Below, in pieces: positions 1-12,841 of a DNA stretch of 64,000 nucleotides; position 1 is the stretch's first letter, and every line of letters starts with the position of its first letter. The DNA is from Takakia lepidozioides (Eukaryota; Streptophyta; Takakiopsida; Takakiales; Takakiaceae), in assembly GCA_030704615.1 (NCBI GenBank), contig CM060732.1, forward strand, positions 8,060,001-8,124,000, read 5' to 3'. A program made the position numbers and the translations under genes. Under the pieces are notes generated by a model. The model was not told the DNA's origin. It made no database searches and was given only the letters and a program-made list of their open reading frames with translations.

Positions 1-88
1 ATGTATCAGCCTCACACCCCCCGCCCCCCCCCCTTTTCTACTCTGATGCTTCAAGACTTGAAAGAAAGGCGTAGATAATCATATGAAG

Positions 89-649
89 TTAAAAAGTCAC
101 AAATACCGCTGCAGTCAGGTTTTCGTGGAGATTCATCATCTCCTCAACCACAGCACACACATCCTTCAAGGCTGCTGCTTCGCGCTCTTTCTCCTGTGCA
201 GCCCTGTGCTCCCGGAGCTTCATCCCCTTATGTGTTATAGGGCATTCTTACCTTCCAACTGAACACCAACAACTGACATGGTGTAGTATGGCAACAGACA
301 TCTCGTACGCCCAGAAAACATCTGAACACATGATATGTCAGAAAGACATGGCACTCCAGCAAACCTCCAGAGGCTAAGATATGGTCCACCACTTCTTTCA
401 GTCAGTCCTGCCCTATGATGTCTGTAGGTGATCATGAGAAATCAATAAGGTCATTACACAGCTTTGGAACTGACGGCTATCTGAGCCACAGTAGGAGGGC
501 TGGAAAGGGGGAGGTGGAGGATCAATCAATACCCGTATAAGCTGTTCCTGAATAGCTATTGTGCGCTGTCGCACCGCATCATCAGGTGGGAGGCCACGCA
601 ATACATTCACGACGTCCCTCACCAAACGACCAAGTTTGAACATGCTCTC
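89..649 (-). CDS. 3'-terminal exons of an unrecognised gene
   Basis: Two minus-strand exons can be joined in phase: 649-533 (acceptor before GAG AGC ATG, donor GTATTG) and 226-89, ending in TAA. Together they encode about 84 residues: a basic/hydrophobic stretch with LGRLVRDVVNVLRGLPPDD, then a charged helical tail (KLREHRAAQEKEREAAALKD) that looks like a coiled coil. I do not recognise the family. The 5' exons should lie to the right (650-1900) but I could not identify them. The codon-like composition and clean splice borders support a real gene, but the call rests only on these. Confidence 0.35.
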
Positions 650-1912
650 CTGTATAATGCTCACCCAGGGGCTTGGCATGCAACCAACCTCAATATTGAT
701 TGCAATTCTAACTCACTACCCAACTATGACCAATGCCACAAAACTCCATGCAGATTGCTGGCAGAGGGTTTATGGCCCAAAAACTACAAGATCACATGTT
801 TTCAGCTCCACCCACTACTCAAAAGTTGAGTGTCCAAGTAGAAACATGATTTGAGGGGCGGAGGCAAGCAGTTGCGGGTGTCAGCTCTCGTTAATTTATC
901 ACAGGCTAGAACAGAGTCCAAAAGCAGGTCAAAACCAGAGAATTCAACTGAAGTGTTCTGCTCTTTGCTGATTAAAAAGAAAAGATCTATCTACAAAAAG
1001 AACCATAACTGCTGACACATAAGTATGCGATGCACTCCAGGACAACCAAAAAGTAGGATCATTACACAAAGATGATGAGATAATGATCCAGATTTATGCG
1101 TTCAGATGATGATGTCTGTTGTGTGATGATGAGAGAGAGAGTCTGTGTGGCAGAGTAGGTGGACATGAAATCAAGACCTAAACCTCTAAGGACAGATCAA
1201 ATATTAACAGCGTATCTTTTCACATATGGAAATCGGATCATTTATCAATAAATGCAAAGCTTTTACAACACGAGCGTGAATAGACGATGAAGAACCGTTC
1301 CACTCTGATTTGAACGACCGAAGGTGGATCTGTTGTGAAAGCAAATATGAGAGAGACAGAGCAGGGGCAATCTTCTCGGTTTAACAGTATCCTTCATCCA
1401 TACAGGTCTGGCTCCTACGATCGCCGGGAGAGGAGGAGAGAGGTAGGCAAAATTATCTGCAAACTACGAGCGTGGGCTTACCAAATTTGTATCTCGCGCA
1501 CAGTCCCCACTTCACTTCACTTCAAAGAGGACTGCGTTCAGAGTAAGCATGGAATGATTGATCGTTGCTGCAAGACTTCCCCCGATACCGAACCAGTTCA
1601 CGGAAACTGACATTCCATATCCAACACTCATAGAATACCGGTCGCCCACAAGATAATTCTTTTCCTGCTGCCTTCTTTGTTCCCTTGTTTATCATCTCCT
1701 TCCCTGCCCTCCTCCTCTTCTCCTCCTCCCTCGCTGCTCAAACAACACAGTAGAACCCCTAACGGAAAGGAACCCACTAACGAGAGACTAATGAGGATTC
1801 CGTTAAGTCCTAAGTAAGGTAATTATGGACGTTAAACTCCCTTGATATTTTGCGGAGCACTGCAACGCAGCGAGGAGCGAAAGAAGAGAGAAAGAGAAGA
1901 GAAGCGAGGGAG
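650..1912. other. Intergenic or intronic DNA with no assigned gene
   Basis: About 1.3 kb with no convincing coding exon on either strand. It probably holds upstream exons or the promoter of the minus-strand gene at 89-649 and the 5' flank of the RPAC2 gene. A purine-rich stretch (GAGCGAAAGAAGAGAGAAAGAGAAGAG) directly precedes the RPAC2 start, as is usual for a 5' leader. Confidence 0.4.
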
Positions 1913-4213
1913 ATGGCGGAAGGCACAGAGTTGGTGTCGGACGCGGATCCGCGGGCGGCCACGTTCTCTTTCACTGATGAAGATCACACTCTTGGCAACT
2001 CTCTGCGATTTATTCTCAACAAAGAGTACGGATATTTCGTTTTGATTTAATCTTGCATCTCCCGTTGTGGCTACTTGTATCCCCTGTCTCGTCTACATTG
2101 GCTCGAATCCTAGAATTCTAGCCGAAGAACAGCATGCATAATTTCCTCGTGACAGACGGAGGGCTTTTGTCATGCGAGTTTCTTTGCTTTGAGATTGCCG
2201 ATTCCTGTCCATCGGAACACACGAAATCCCAACGTGTTATCATGCACACATAAACTGGATGCCCTGTATGATCATCAAGGTTTTTCAATGATATGCGAAG
2301 CCGGGTTAGCACCAACCGTTCGGCCTGAAGGAAAACTTCCGAGCCTAGTCTTAAACAGGGGATGAAGCTAGTTTAGCTGAAGATTCCTCGGTGTTGAGCC
2401 ACCTTCTCTGGAAAAATGCGGTGTAAAACTTTCAAGGATAAATGTAAATTGGAGCCCATCATATGGCGGTGCTTTCTATTTGGGTGGACCCTAATTCTTT
2501 CCCCTTGGCCATCACAGCCTTCCCTTTTCATCAGACAAGGGTTCAGAATGTCATTGATTGCAAATTGACAACAACGAACCACTGATATGTGGTTCATTTG
2601 AATGTGCAGGGGGCATTACCCTTCCAGAAAGGGAAATGCTCACCATCCTTCATTGTTTTTATTGCCAGAGTGTTCAAACTGATTTTCGATCTCAAAAGCA
2701 CATGAACAGAGTTTTCCCTTAAGCATTGAGAGCCCTCCGTCCCATTATCTTATGCAGTTCTTGGGGTACTGGGTCCCTCACTTCAGAGTCGTCTACTGGA
2801 GGGGCATGCCACTTGGCAGCTGGAGGAATCTGAGGCCCATATTAATCCGAACCCATTCTCCCGGTTGAGGTGTTTCTCCAGATATCGCTATTTCTGTTAG
2901 GGTAAGTTGGAGACGGGCCCACATCCCAATCTGCAGACAGGTTGATGCAAACATATGTGAAACACCCTAGTTTGGTTAGAGATCAGTGGTTAAGCAACTC
3001 CACAGTTGTTTGCATGGTCTTTGGAGTGTTAGCCAGTGGTTGAAGCAGTCACGGCTTGATCAACGCAGTGCAACTGACCCGTCATGTTGAGGATCCATTT
3101 CTGTAGGATAGTTTGAGCCTGAGTATAAATGTGTCATGTCTGTTGGGTAACTCAGATTAACTGAGCATGTTGAATGTTCTTCTGGTTATGATGAGGTGAA
3201 TCTGTTACTGTTGGCTGCAGTCCCAGGGTCTCCTTCTGTGGTTACAGCATTCCTCACCCATCTGAGAATCGGGTCAATATCCGAGTTCAAACCACGGGTG
3301 AGTTGAAGTATTCCCAACTGGCTTACAACAACAATTATCAGGCAGCATGCTCTTGCTGTGATTTGAGTATCAGCTGAAGCTGGATTCTTTGCAGTCCAAA
3401 TCATCAAGTTTACAGAATCAACAAATTGAGCAATGTAAGCAGAAGTGTAGCGATTGATGAGACTGTAGGCCATGACCCCAACTCGTGTGCTCTATAGTGG
3501 AAGAAAGAAAAACGGAAGTAGCCATTTTTTTAGCAGGGTCTTGAGTCTCGTTTTTACCAACCCAACTGCCAAGTTCTAGGAGCTTGGAATCCAGTATAGT
3601 TCAGAGTGATGCTTATTGTTCATGCGATTATGCTGTGGAAAAATTTCCCAGTCAGGTATTGAATGTTTGGTAACTTGAGCTCTCTCCTGAATGGACAGGA
3701 GGGTCAATTATCACCAATTTGGGAAGTTAGCCACTTGGCAGCCATTTGGGGGCTTCTTAGATGACGGAACACTGCTGGATAAGAATGAAATGTAACTTGT
3801 AGGGTTCCAAACAGACAGGTTTTTGTTGGAAATGCTCTTGTAGGTTATTTTGTGTGTTTGAAATGCAAATGCCATAGACCCAAGATCATTCATCGAATCC
3901 AAACAAGAGCAATTAAAAGTGAGAAGGCTGTCCAGCCTTGTCCTCTGGTTGTGGGCATTGAAACCTAGTTCGGCAGTGGCTTCCACTGGGTTTTCTCGTG
4001 CTTACATTGAACTGTTATTGGTGGATTGCAGGTGCACCAGCAAAACAGGTGTTGAAAGATGCATTGCATGACTTGATTGCTGTAGGGGAACATGTGAATG
4101 CGGCATTTGGGAGATCAGTGGAGCAACATAAGGCCACACAAGGCATGAATGACATGAGCATGAGGTCAGGCGTGACCTCCCAACACACCTCCGGCAGTGT
4201 TAAAGATCACTAA
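1913..4213 (+). CDS. RPAC2: DNA-directed RNA polymerases I and III subunit RPAC2 (AC19)
   Basis: Encodes the small alpha-like subunit shared by RNA polymerases I and III, which pairs with AC40 to nucleate core assembly in the nucleus. Three exons join in phase: 1913-2025, 3221-3297 and 4032-4213 (372 nt, 123 residues). Exon 1 holds the family hallmark [18 protein letters not shown], exon 2 [21 protein letters not shown], and exon 3 the C-terminal helix [17 protein letters not shown] followed by a polar tail. All borders are GT/AG (donors GTACGG and GTGAGT; acceptors CTGCAG and TTGCAG). The first exon alone reads into a stop in intron 1, so splicing is required. Length and motifs match the family. 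The start ATG follows a purine-rich leader and is the first in frame. Confidence 0.93.
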
Positions 4214-6200
4214 ACTCACTAGTTGATCGAAACTTTGCCTTCTTCGATATCCAAAGTGTGGTCCTCTGAAGTCCATGAATGAACCAATCCCTTCCTATTT
4301 ATCCAGAGTGTGGTCCTCTGAAGTACATGGATGAACCAATCCCTTCTTGTTGTTCTTGTTGTCTCTGAAATCCATGAATGAGCCAGTGAAGTTCAAATGA
4401 ACCAACTTATTTCTTAATGATGTAGTGAATTCTACAAACATTCCCTTTCTCCTTAGTTTTCCGTCTATCAAGTGTCGTCATATCATTACTGCATCAAACA
4501 TCACATCTTGAAGGCAAGAGATTTTACGATCTTCAGTATCAAAGGAAAACAGAAATTTCATAGCACTTTCCTTGCTGCTCCCTCCATTCTCTCAGACAAT
4601 GACAACAGCTACAAATGGCTTAAACTGCATAATGTGCAAAATCTCCTGAGGAAGATCATGATCAGCCCTTTGAGAAAGTACTCCATCCCGCAGGAAGATC
4701 CTGAAAGTATGATCCGGTAAATAGGCTACCAAATGGTTCGTGAGAAGGAGCTTGAGCAAGCAGCTCACAATCGCTATCTTATGAACTCAATGACAGCAAA
4801 GCAACTTCAATGTATGTGGAAGTAATGGCACATCTTCAGCATCCTTAGTGAGTTTCTGCTGCCATGGATCAACAGAACATGGAAAGTCCTGCCACTTTTT
4901 GGATGCTAGCAAGGCAGACTTAGGGCCTTACCATGCGAGTGGAAGTCCCCGCAACCTGCTGAAGGCCTGCTGATTGGTTGATTGCTCGTAAACTGACACC
5001 CTCGGGTACCACACGAGAGGAACGGCAACAAGAAGGCCATATGACGTGGTGCTTATGTGGAACCTCTTCGGGAAAGTAGGATTTCCAGGGACTATTGCCT
5101 GGAAATCCGAAAAGTTAGGGAACTACTTTGTCGCGATCTGCTCTTTCTCGCCGTGGCCCTCATCTGGTTCATTCATTTTTGCTTCTCAACGATCTGTTCC
5201 CGTGCCCCACTGCCGCTCATGTGGTAGCGTTGGTTTGTTTTTGCTGACATGGGCCTACTCTCCTTAACATACAGGTGCTATAATCCTAGCCAGGGACTTC
5301 CATGTCACTCGAGCTCACTGCCGCTCGTGTGGCTCTCAGCAGCTGCTGTCACCCTTCCTCTGCCACGTGTTGCAGGCCAACCTCTCCCTTCTTGGTACAC
5401 GCACTGCCTTGTGCTCAAGACAGCCCACTAATCCAACGGACCTGTGCAGGCGGATCCAATGGATCCAACGGCCCAAATTCAAAAACCAAAATCTACGACC
5501 TACAACCGGGACGTCTGGTCGCGGGTGACCGGGTGACAACTGCCGGTGCGGGAGTGACGTGGCACCCGTGGGCTGCGCGGGTCGTGGGTGGGCTGTGCGG
5601 TGGTGGGGGGGGCGGTGTGAGACTGCAATGTGTGCTGCGCGATGGCGACTTGGAAAGCTCCCTGCGATTTCCCTGCGCCTGCATGCAAACTGCGCTCTCT
5701 ACAATCCCTTCACGCCGGTCAGTCTCCCCAGGTGCTGGAATTTTGTTGTAAAGGGCAGAGATGAAGGACCAGGGAGTGGGCTCTTTATGTTTGAGATGCT
5801 GGGTGGCTGTAGCATAATTATGGCATTGCTTGGTGAACTCAGGTCCAGTCTCGGTGTTTGAGGTGTAGGAAGAACTTCCCTTTTTAGGAGAAAGAGATGG
5901 AGTGGTTGTAGCATGTGGTGACAGTGTAATAAGAATACCACCTTTGTGAAGGCAGTTCCGTTTGTCTAGCAGTCAGCGTTCATTTTCAATTTATTCAAGC
6001 CTTGATATTGAATGAGCTGGAGTTCTTTAGCTGGCAAGGATTGCAGTCCGGATTGGGTAACATAACGGATTCAAATTCGGAGCTTTTCGTCTCACTTTGT
6101 AATCCAGGATCGGACGGTTCCTCCTATTCATAGGTTGTTGAGTTGCAGTGTTCTGAATCAAGTAATCAGCGACTTTGAGTACAACTAAAGAGGGAGCCGC
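4214..6200. other. Intergenic DNA, no gene seen
   Basis: About 2 kb between RPAC2 and the ABC transporter. A short direct duplication near 4255-4350 repeats the words AGTGTGGTCCTCTGAAGT and GAACCAATCCCTTC. The 5300-5700 stretch is GC-rich and open in several frames on both strands, but it shows no domain, coherent composition or splice structure, so I do not call a gene. Confidence 0.5.
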
Positions 6201-9200
6201 ATGGGGAAGAAGGGGGGGCACATGTTGGAGACACCTGCCTTTCTCGGCACCACGAATGTGAATAAGGCACGACGGCAGCGGCGTTTGAACTTCGCCATTT
6301 TCGTTACGTTCTTATCCGTCGACGTTTTATTTGCCACTGTAAGACGATGTTCCTACTATACGAATCAGGAATCACAACCTCCATTGGATCAAGAAAATAT
6401 GTGGCACAATTCAATTCCACCCATAATTAATCCCACACGAAGGAGAGTAACGAGTTCTGGCCATGATCATCACTGTACCCTTGGTGTAATTCTTGGCATT
6501 CTTTGGGACTTTCGAATCCAGAGAAAGCTATATAACAACAAAGGCTCACTTCTCGTACTTTGGAAAGGTTTTCTGGCTCGTTGCTATCTTGATTTGGTTA
6601 TTCTAATAGATTGTTCAAGAATGTGCCCATCATGACTTGGAAATTATCTAGGGCAAAGAGCAAAATCTGAATTTAGTGTCTCCCCCAAAGGCCCCAGTTT
6701 TGGAAGGGTATATTTTTGCCTCTAAATGTTGATTCAGTGACGTTACTACAAATGTCCCTCCCTCCCTCTCCCCCTCCATTCTCAGTTGGGGATCAATTAG
6801 GTTGGTTTCAAGTAATTGTTATAACGGGTAGAAGCTGGCTGGATGTTGATTGCTGCAGCTTTTATTCACAACGGTGCATGTTTGGAGCGCCAAGAATGAG
6901 TTCTCTTTGAAAGGGTTGTGGAATTCACTTACACATTTTACCACAGATGCGTTGGATCTGCTTCTACTCAGTCTTTTGCGGGTGGGGAGCCTTTCAGGCC
7001 TAGCCTACATTGGTAGTGAGCTTGCCTGGAGAGAAGCGGTGTCCGAAGAGCGGGAGAAGGTTCACAAATCACAGTCAAACACAGATGAGAATACTAATGG
7101 AAAGCTGCAAACTGCTTCCAAAGTTCGGAATGGTGATAGCAGAGAGCCACTTTTACCAAAGAAAGAAGTCAGGAGTCCTAAAGCTCCTACCACCATCCAG
7201 GAAGAGTGGTTCTCAGGCTCCTCCAAAAAGGACATTGTCCTTTTCATAGTCTTTTTGCTATGTACCGGCTTCCAGGTACCTCTTCTCGTTGACTTTCGTG
7301 CCCTTCAGTTAGCTGGGAGTTTAATTGCCAAAAAGAAGTTTCTAGTGCTTCAGATATCCTTCTCTCTCCCATGCCTCCTCATTATGAAATTTCTCTGTTG
7401 GGGATACATCAACAGTACTTCAGTCAGCGTTCTCTTCCAGCATAATGTCTGTACTAGCTCGTACCTCAAACATTCCCTTGTGATGAGATTGTTTGTGGCT
7501 GTGTACCTGCACCATCTCAAATTTAGGATGGTCTTATGTACCCCAGTTAGAATCCTGTGTTGACTATCAGGATATAGCCAGCGTTTGCAGGAAACAGTCA
7601 AGATATCTCTCTCTTTGTCATGTCAGAGAGGCTAAGATCATTGAAATCCGATGGCCTGCCAATGCAAACTTTCAAAAACCTCCATATGTGACAATATACT
7701 GGCTCCACCTCATGCTGGTAGGCGTGCTCTTGTATTTCTACTGGATCTCATAGCCCTTCTGTAGAGGTATACCATTCCTTATTGTTGTCTGATCACACGC
7801 AACTATAACTGCCCCACCTCCCTTCTCACAAAGTCTTCACACTGCATGATGGCAGGCATACGTGGGTGCCAAGTGCGTTGGATTCTATTTTGATGATGTA
7901 CATAGACTGTTGAGTGTGCCAGTGGAAGTATGGCAAGGCATCTTGATGGGCACTACCGTCATCTGGATCAACGGACAAAGCTCTATGTTGTCGCGTGTTG
8001 TGGACTCCAATCGTGTCCTGGGTCGCGCCCTCTTTTTGGATGGAAGGCATGCTGCCCAGAACAAAGAGGACCCCTGTGTGGCCCTCCGCACAAACATGTA
8101 ATAATGCCTATGTTTTCTTTGCTTGAGGTGCACAGAACACGAGGTGGGATTGAGAGGAAGGGGTAAGAGGAAGACCAGGTTTGGTTTGGGTAAACTGAAT
8201 TTCTAGTTATGATTGAGTTATACAAGGTATCCCAGTTGTGGTAGGTTGCCCTCTTGCTGTGGTCTCTGTCTCAGCAGTGGGTTGACAGTGTTTGTCAGGC
8301 TTGATGAGGCAAATGGGTCTTTCGTCAAAGATTAAATCCAAGTTAGGATCCTCTGCTAAAGCTAATTGCAATGATAGCACATGGAAGCATTAACTGGTGT
8401 AGATCTGGTTGTGCAAGTGACTTACAATTAGCAGGGTGGGAATGGTTAGCAGCAATCCTGCCGGCACGCAGGAAATGAGCGTGGAAGGGACATTGAGAGG
8501 GGACAAAGGAGTGAAAGATGAGAATGAGGTGGACCAAAATACCTACTTGATGCGTGCTATTTCGTTGGCACGAAACGAAGCTCTTCTCCTTTCATGTGGT
8601 TTCTTCTGCCTCGGCGTCTCATCTATCTCTAGCTTGATTTTACCAAACTACCAGGTCCTACCCACTCCGACTTCTCTGTTTTTCCTCTTTTTCTTTGCTT
8701 AGCCTTCATTTTCAGAGGGTTCCATGAGAAAGGGAATCAGACAAATTCCTTACGGCTGCTAGTATCCTGCATGGACTATGTCTCAAGGCTATAGCAAAGG
8801 GTGCTGGCAGGGGACTGTCAATGGAAGCACACCTTTGTCTATCTGGCTCGTCATGTTCCTTTACTGTTGCAGGGTAAGATATTGGACAATGTGATCCAAA
8901 GGGAGCGAGAGTTATTCAAGAGGGCTGTGCTGTTGTTAATTGCCTTCAGCTTGGTGACCGGCCTGTTTGAAGCTGCCCGAAATCTCAGCTTCACTGTGGT
9001 TGGCAAGCGCGTGTTGAAGACTCTGCAGGACAAACTTTTCATGGGCATTGTCATTCAAGATATTGTGTATTTTGATGGCACTACATCTGGAGAGGTTATT
9101 TGCTTCCTTGGTGACTGCACTTAGAGTAAGCTTGAGAAGATTGGAAACCAACTTGCCCTGTGTCTTGTACATGACAACTGATTGACAAGCAAAGATTGCA

Positions 9201-12200
9201 GAACAGTTCAAGCAGGAGATTGCTGCATATCCATCAGAATTTTTTGCTCGCAGGGGGTCAACAGGGCTGGTATTAATGTCCTTGTTATAAAAGCATCCAA
9301 GCTTTCACAATTTGATTCTAAGATGTGATCCATGTGTTTATGTTCAGCTGACCTCAAGGCTTACGAATGATGTGTCATCAATGGCCAATCCGGTGAATTG
9401 GATGCTCTCATCACTGCTGCGCAATGTTCTATCTCTGACAGGTGGATTTGTAATGTGCTTCATCATAAGCTGGAAGCTTAGTATGCTTGCCTTCACCACC
9501 ATGGCACCTATTATGCACATCACCTTCGTTTACTCTCGCTGGTCTAGGCAGCTCAACCGCAAACGCTACGCTTTGCTGGCAGAAGCTAATTCAGCTGCCT
9601 CTGAAGCTCTTGGAAACATTCGCACGGTGCGTGCCTTTTCCACAGAAGATGTGGAGATTGAGAGGTTTAAGTCAAAGACACTTGCTGCTATGCAAAAGGG
9701 TGTGAGAGATGCGTTTGCGTATGCAGGTGCAGTTGCTATCAATGATTGGCTGGATCTCGGAGCATCAGTACTTATACTTTGGTGAGTAGATTGTTAAAAC
9801 TGCCTTTTCTTTTTCTCTCTTATGGAGCTTACTCCCTAGCTATCAGCTTCTTCCCTAGGTAATGCAATTGCATCTGCCTTTTGGTTTTCAGTAGGACAAC
9901 CTCAGATATGCTTGTCTCTCTTATTATTCTAGCCTGCAGAGGAACTTTTGGCGACGGTAATAAAGTGTTAATCAACCTGTCAGTCACGCCTGCAATGGGT
10001 TCATGGCCTTCACTAGGACTTATGGTAGTTCTGCTTGTGTGGTAAGGTACGGAGGAGTATTGGTGATGAACAATCGTCTGTCAGCAGGCAAGCTCATCAC
10101 TTTCCAACTGTATTGGAACCAAATACAAAGTGGGTACAAAAGTATCATGTCTGTGTTGATGTCCCTCACGCGTGCAGCAGGGGCCGCCCAGCGTGTCCTT
10201 TCATTGGTGGATGCCCTCCCTGACATCGATCCAAATGCTGGCACCATGGTTGGCTCCCCTCTCTCTTTCTTTCTTCCTCTCTCACTCACTCACACTCTCT
10301 CTCTCTCTGCTACGGCAAACAATGTCTTATGAGTACATTCTCTCTCTCTCTCCCTGTGAAAAGGAGATTGTAATTGCCCTATGTGCGGGCAACCCGAAGA
10401 CAATATCCATTTGCTGATACTTTGTCCGGGGTATTCTCACCAGAGAGTGACCCTCTTCAGTCCTGCACCTCTATTCACCAACTTTCAAAATCTCAAGGCT
10501 GAGCCTAAATCCCTGGCCCTGTTGGGCTCTATCTGAGCTGCTCACACACGGCAGATTGATGCTTGTGTGAAGGGCTTTCTAGAGGATATCTGGAAGGCCC
10601 TAACTAATTGTTTATATCGAGGTAGTCACATACTGGAGTGAGCCCCTCACAAAGGTAGTGCCTATTCCCTATGTTTCTGTCCAAACTGGGTGCGGGGTCT
10701 ATGGCCACAAGGCTACGACCAACAAAATTTTATGAGTACATTCTCTCTCTCTCTCTGTCTGTTCCGCTCAAACTGGGCGCGGGATCAATGGCCACAAGGC
10801 TACGGCAAACAACGTCTTATGAGTACATTCTCTCTCGCTGTCTGTGAGACCACAAGGCTACGGCTAACAACGTCTTATGAGTACATTCTTTCTCTGTGTG
10901 TGTCTGTGTGTGTCTCTGATTCCTGCTTTTGTTAGGAAAGGGAGATGCTTCCCAGATCCAACTTTATTAGCCACAAACCATCTCTCTGTCTCTCTCTTTT
11001 GATGTGGTCGTCTTCTTTTATACCTCAGGGACACCTTTGGACGTTGAAATGTTCCTTCTTTCTTTCTTTATCTTGTTCAGGGTTGAGGGTGGCTTATGGG
11101 GAAACCTACCTTGACTAGAGACTGTCGTAATTGCAACTATAGGGGAGGCCAGAAGTCCCCTCTTGTTAAATTGAGGAAAGTACTTTGTATCTTCAGAGAA
11201 TGCTCATTCTTGGCATAAGTTTTCGATTGCAAGGACCATCCAGCACTGCATAGCACTTTACCTGCATGAGGCCCTCCTCCTGCTGTGCTAACTTGAGTTG
11301 CATTTGTTCCTGATGGTCACAGGTTTCATCTCTGGAAGGAGAGATAAGATTGGAGGACGTCCATTTCTATTATCAGATGCGACCACAGTATCCGGTTATA
11401 TCAGGGGTGCACTTACAGGTAGGAAGAGGCCAAGTGTGCGCACTGGTTGGACGGAGCGGTGGTGGCAAGTCCACCATTGTGCACTTGCTTATGCGTTACT
11501 ACGACCCCACCCAGGGTCGCATTTTACTAGATGGTTGGGACCTACGCAATCTCAATCTGAAATCTGTGCATAAGTACATGGGATTGGTGGCCCAGGATAC
11601 ACAGCTGTTTGCATGTTCGATTGAGGAGAACATCACTTATGGATTGTCAAATTACCGGCTTGAGGATTTGCTGGAGGCAGCCAGGTGGGTTGTGTGCATC
11701 TGTCTACGGCACATTCATGGTCTTTGTGGTTGTCAGATTTGTGTTTTTCGCATTTGGCTTTTTGTTTTGTTGATGGCTCTGTTTAGTTGGCCTTGGCCTC
11801 AAGTTTCTAAACAGCAAAGCTATCCCTTCTGTGAAAATACCACCACATCAACCTCCACTTCATGATATACATGCAAGTACATAGCAGGTTCTTACTTATG
11901 AAATGGGAGTGTTCAGGTATGCAAATGCTCATGACTTCATCATGAGATTTCCTGATGGATATGCAACGCGTGTTGGGGAGCGTGGGGTGCGCCTTTCTGG
12001 TGGTCAGCGCCAGGTATTCATTCTATCATCCACAATATCAGTCGCCCCAGTGATTCACATGCTGGTTTCGCATTTGGCTGTCCAGTACACTAAGTATAGG
12101 GGAAGCTGCTGGTCACAGGCCTTTATGCATGGTAAGTTTGCTGGTGACCTGGTTGGGAACCTTGCATAAAGGTGTGTGGATGACCGTTCAGTCAGTTACG

Positions 12201-12841
12201 TCAGAGGGTGAGGTAAACTAGTTAACACACCTTTTTCCCTTTGATATGGTCTGGATGCTTCAATTTCCTTGCTGCAAGTTGGAGAGGGTCTGACGCAGTC
12301 TGTTTGCATGAACACAGCGGATTGCAATTGCCCGGATGCTGCTACGGCGGCCAAAGGTGTTGCTGCTGGATGAGGCCACAAGTTCGCTGGACACAGAGAG
12401 TGAGGCACTGGTGCAACAAGCGCTGGATCGGCTCATTGGGGAGGGTGGGCGCACCATTGTCTTGGTGGCTCACCGGCTCTCTACAGTGCGCAATGCTGAC
12501 AACATTGCAGTCTTGGATAAGGGCTCGCTTGTGGAACAGGGCACTCATGATCAGCTCTTGCAGAGAAGTATGTCTTCTCTCCAATCGGGCACTTTTCAGT
12601 CTGTTTATTATGTTAACTGGATGTATTTTGGTATGTAAACATGGGAACACTGTCAATCTCTTCAGGAATCTCCACAGATGCTTATAAGATTAAGGTGCAA
12701 TTTGCAGAAGATGGGGTGTATGAGAGGCTTATACGGAGGCAGTTGCACAAAGCAAGCAGCCGCAGCTGGGAGGACCCTGAGGATGAATCCATTGGTGATG
12801 ATATCAACATGCTTTTGGACGATGATGCTTCTCATACTTGA
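6201..12841 (+). CDS. TAP-like half-size ABC transporter (ABCB family)
   Basis: Half-size ABC exporter with one transmembrane domain and one nucleotide-binding domain, expected to act as a dimer in an organelle or endomembrane. Eleven exons join in phase: 6201-6338, 6859-7275, 7856-8097, 8435-8654, 8873-9094, 9348-9781, 10047-10248, 11323-11684, 11917-12013, 12318-12567 and 12666-12841, giving 919 residues. Residues 1-210 carry about four extra hydrophobic segments, like the TMD0 of TAP/TAPL proteins. The core transmembrane domain follows (about 310-600, including SRLTNDV and [11 protein letters not shown]). The ATPase has Walker [10 protein letters not shown] (about 668), Q-loop VAQDTQLF, signature LSGGQRQ split across exons 9 and 10, Walker B VLLLDEA (about 792) and H-loop AHRLST (about 830). 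All catalytic motifs are intact. Exon 5 ends at a weak donor (GTTATT). Intron 7 carries LINE debris. Substrate and compartment are unknown; ABCB26/27-type proteins are the nearest plant relatives I can name. Confidence 0.93.
10310..10920 (+). mobile_element. LINE 3' end with tandem tails, inside intron 7 of the ABC transporter
   Basis: From about 10365 a decayed reading frame resembles the zinc-binding tail of non-LTR reverse transcriptases (CPMCG-like cysteines, then HLLILCPG), running to about 10650. It is followed by four copies of the element's end: GGCTACGGCAAACAACGTCT, then TATGAGTACATT and a (CT)n tract, near 10311, 10709, 10797 and 10856. The same tail occurs inverted at 58.4-59.3 kb. 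This fits 5'-truncated LINE insertions ending in a CT microsatellite. No complete reverse transcriptase is present. Confidence 0.6.

Noticed and set aside
5302-5861. Overlapping open frames of 100-149 codons in a GC-rich stretch, on both strands
   Set aside because: Several frames are open at once because of base composition; no domain, no splice partners, no coherent protein composition.
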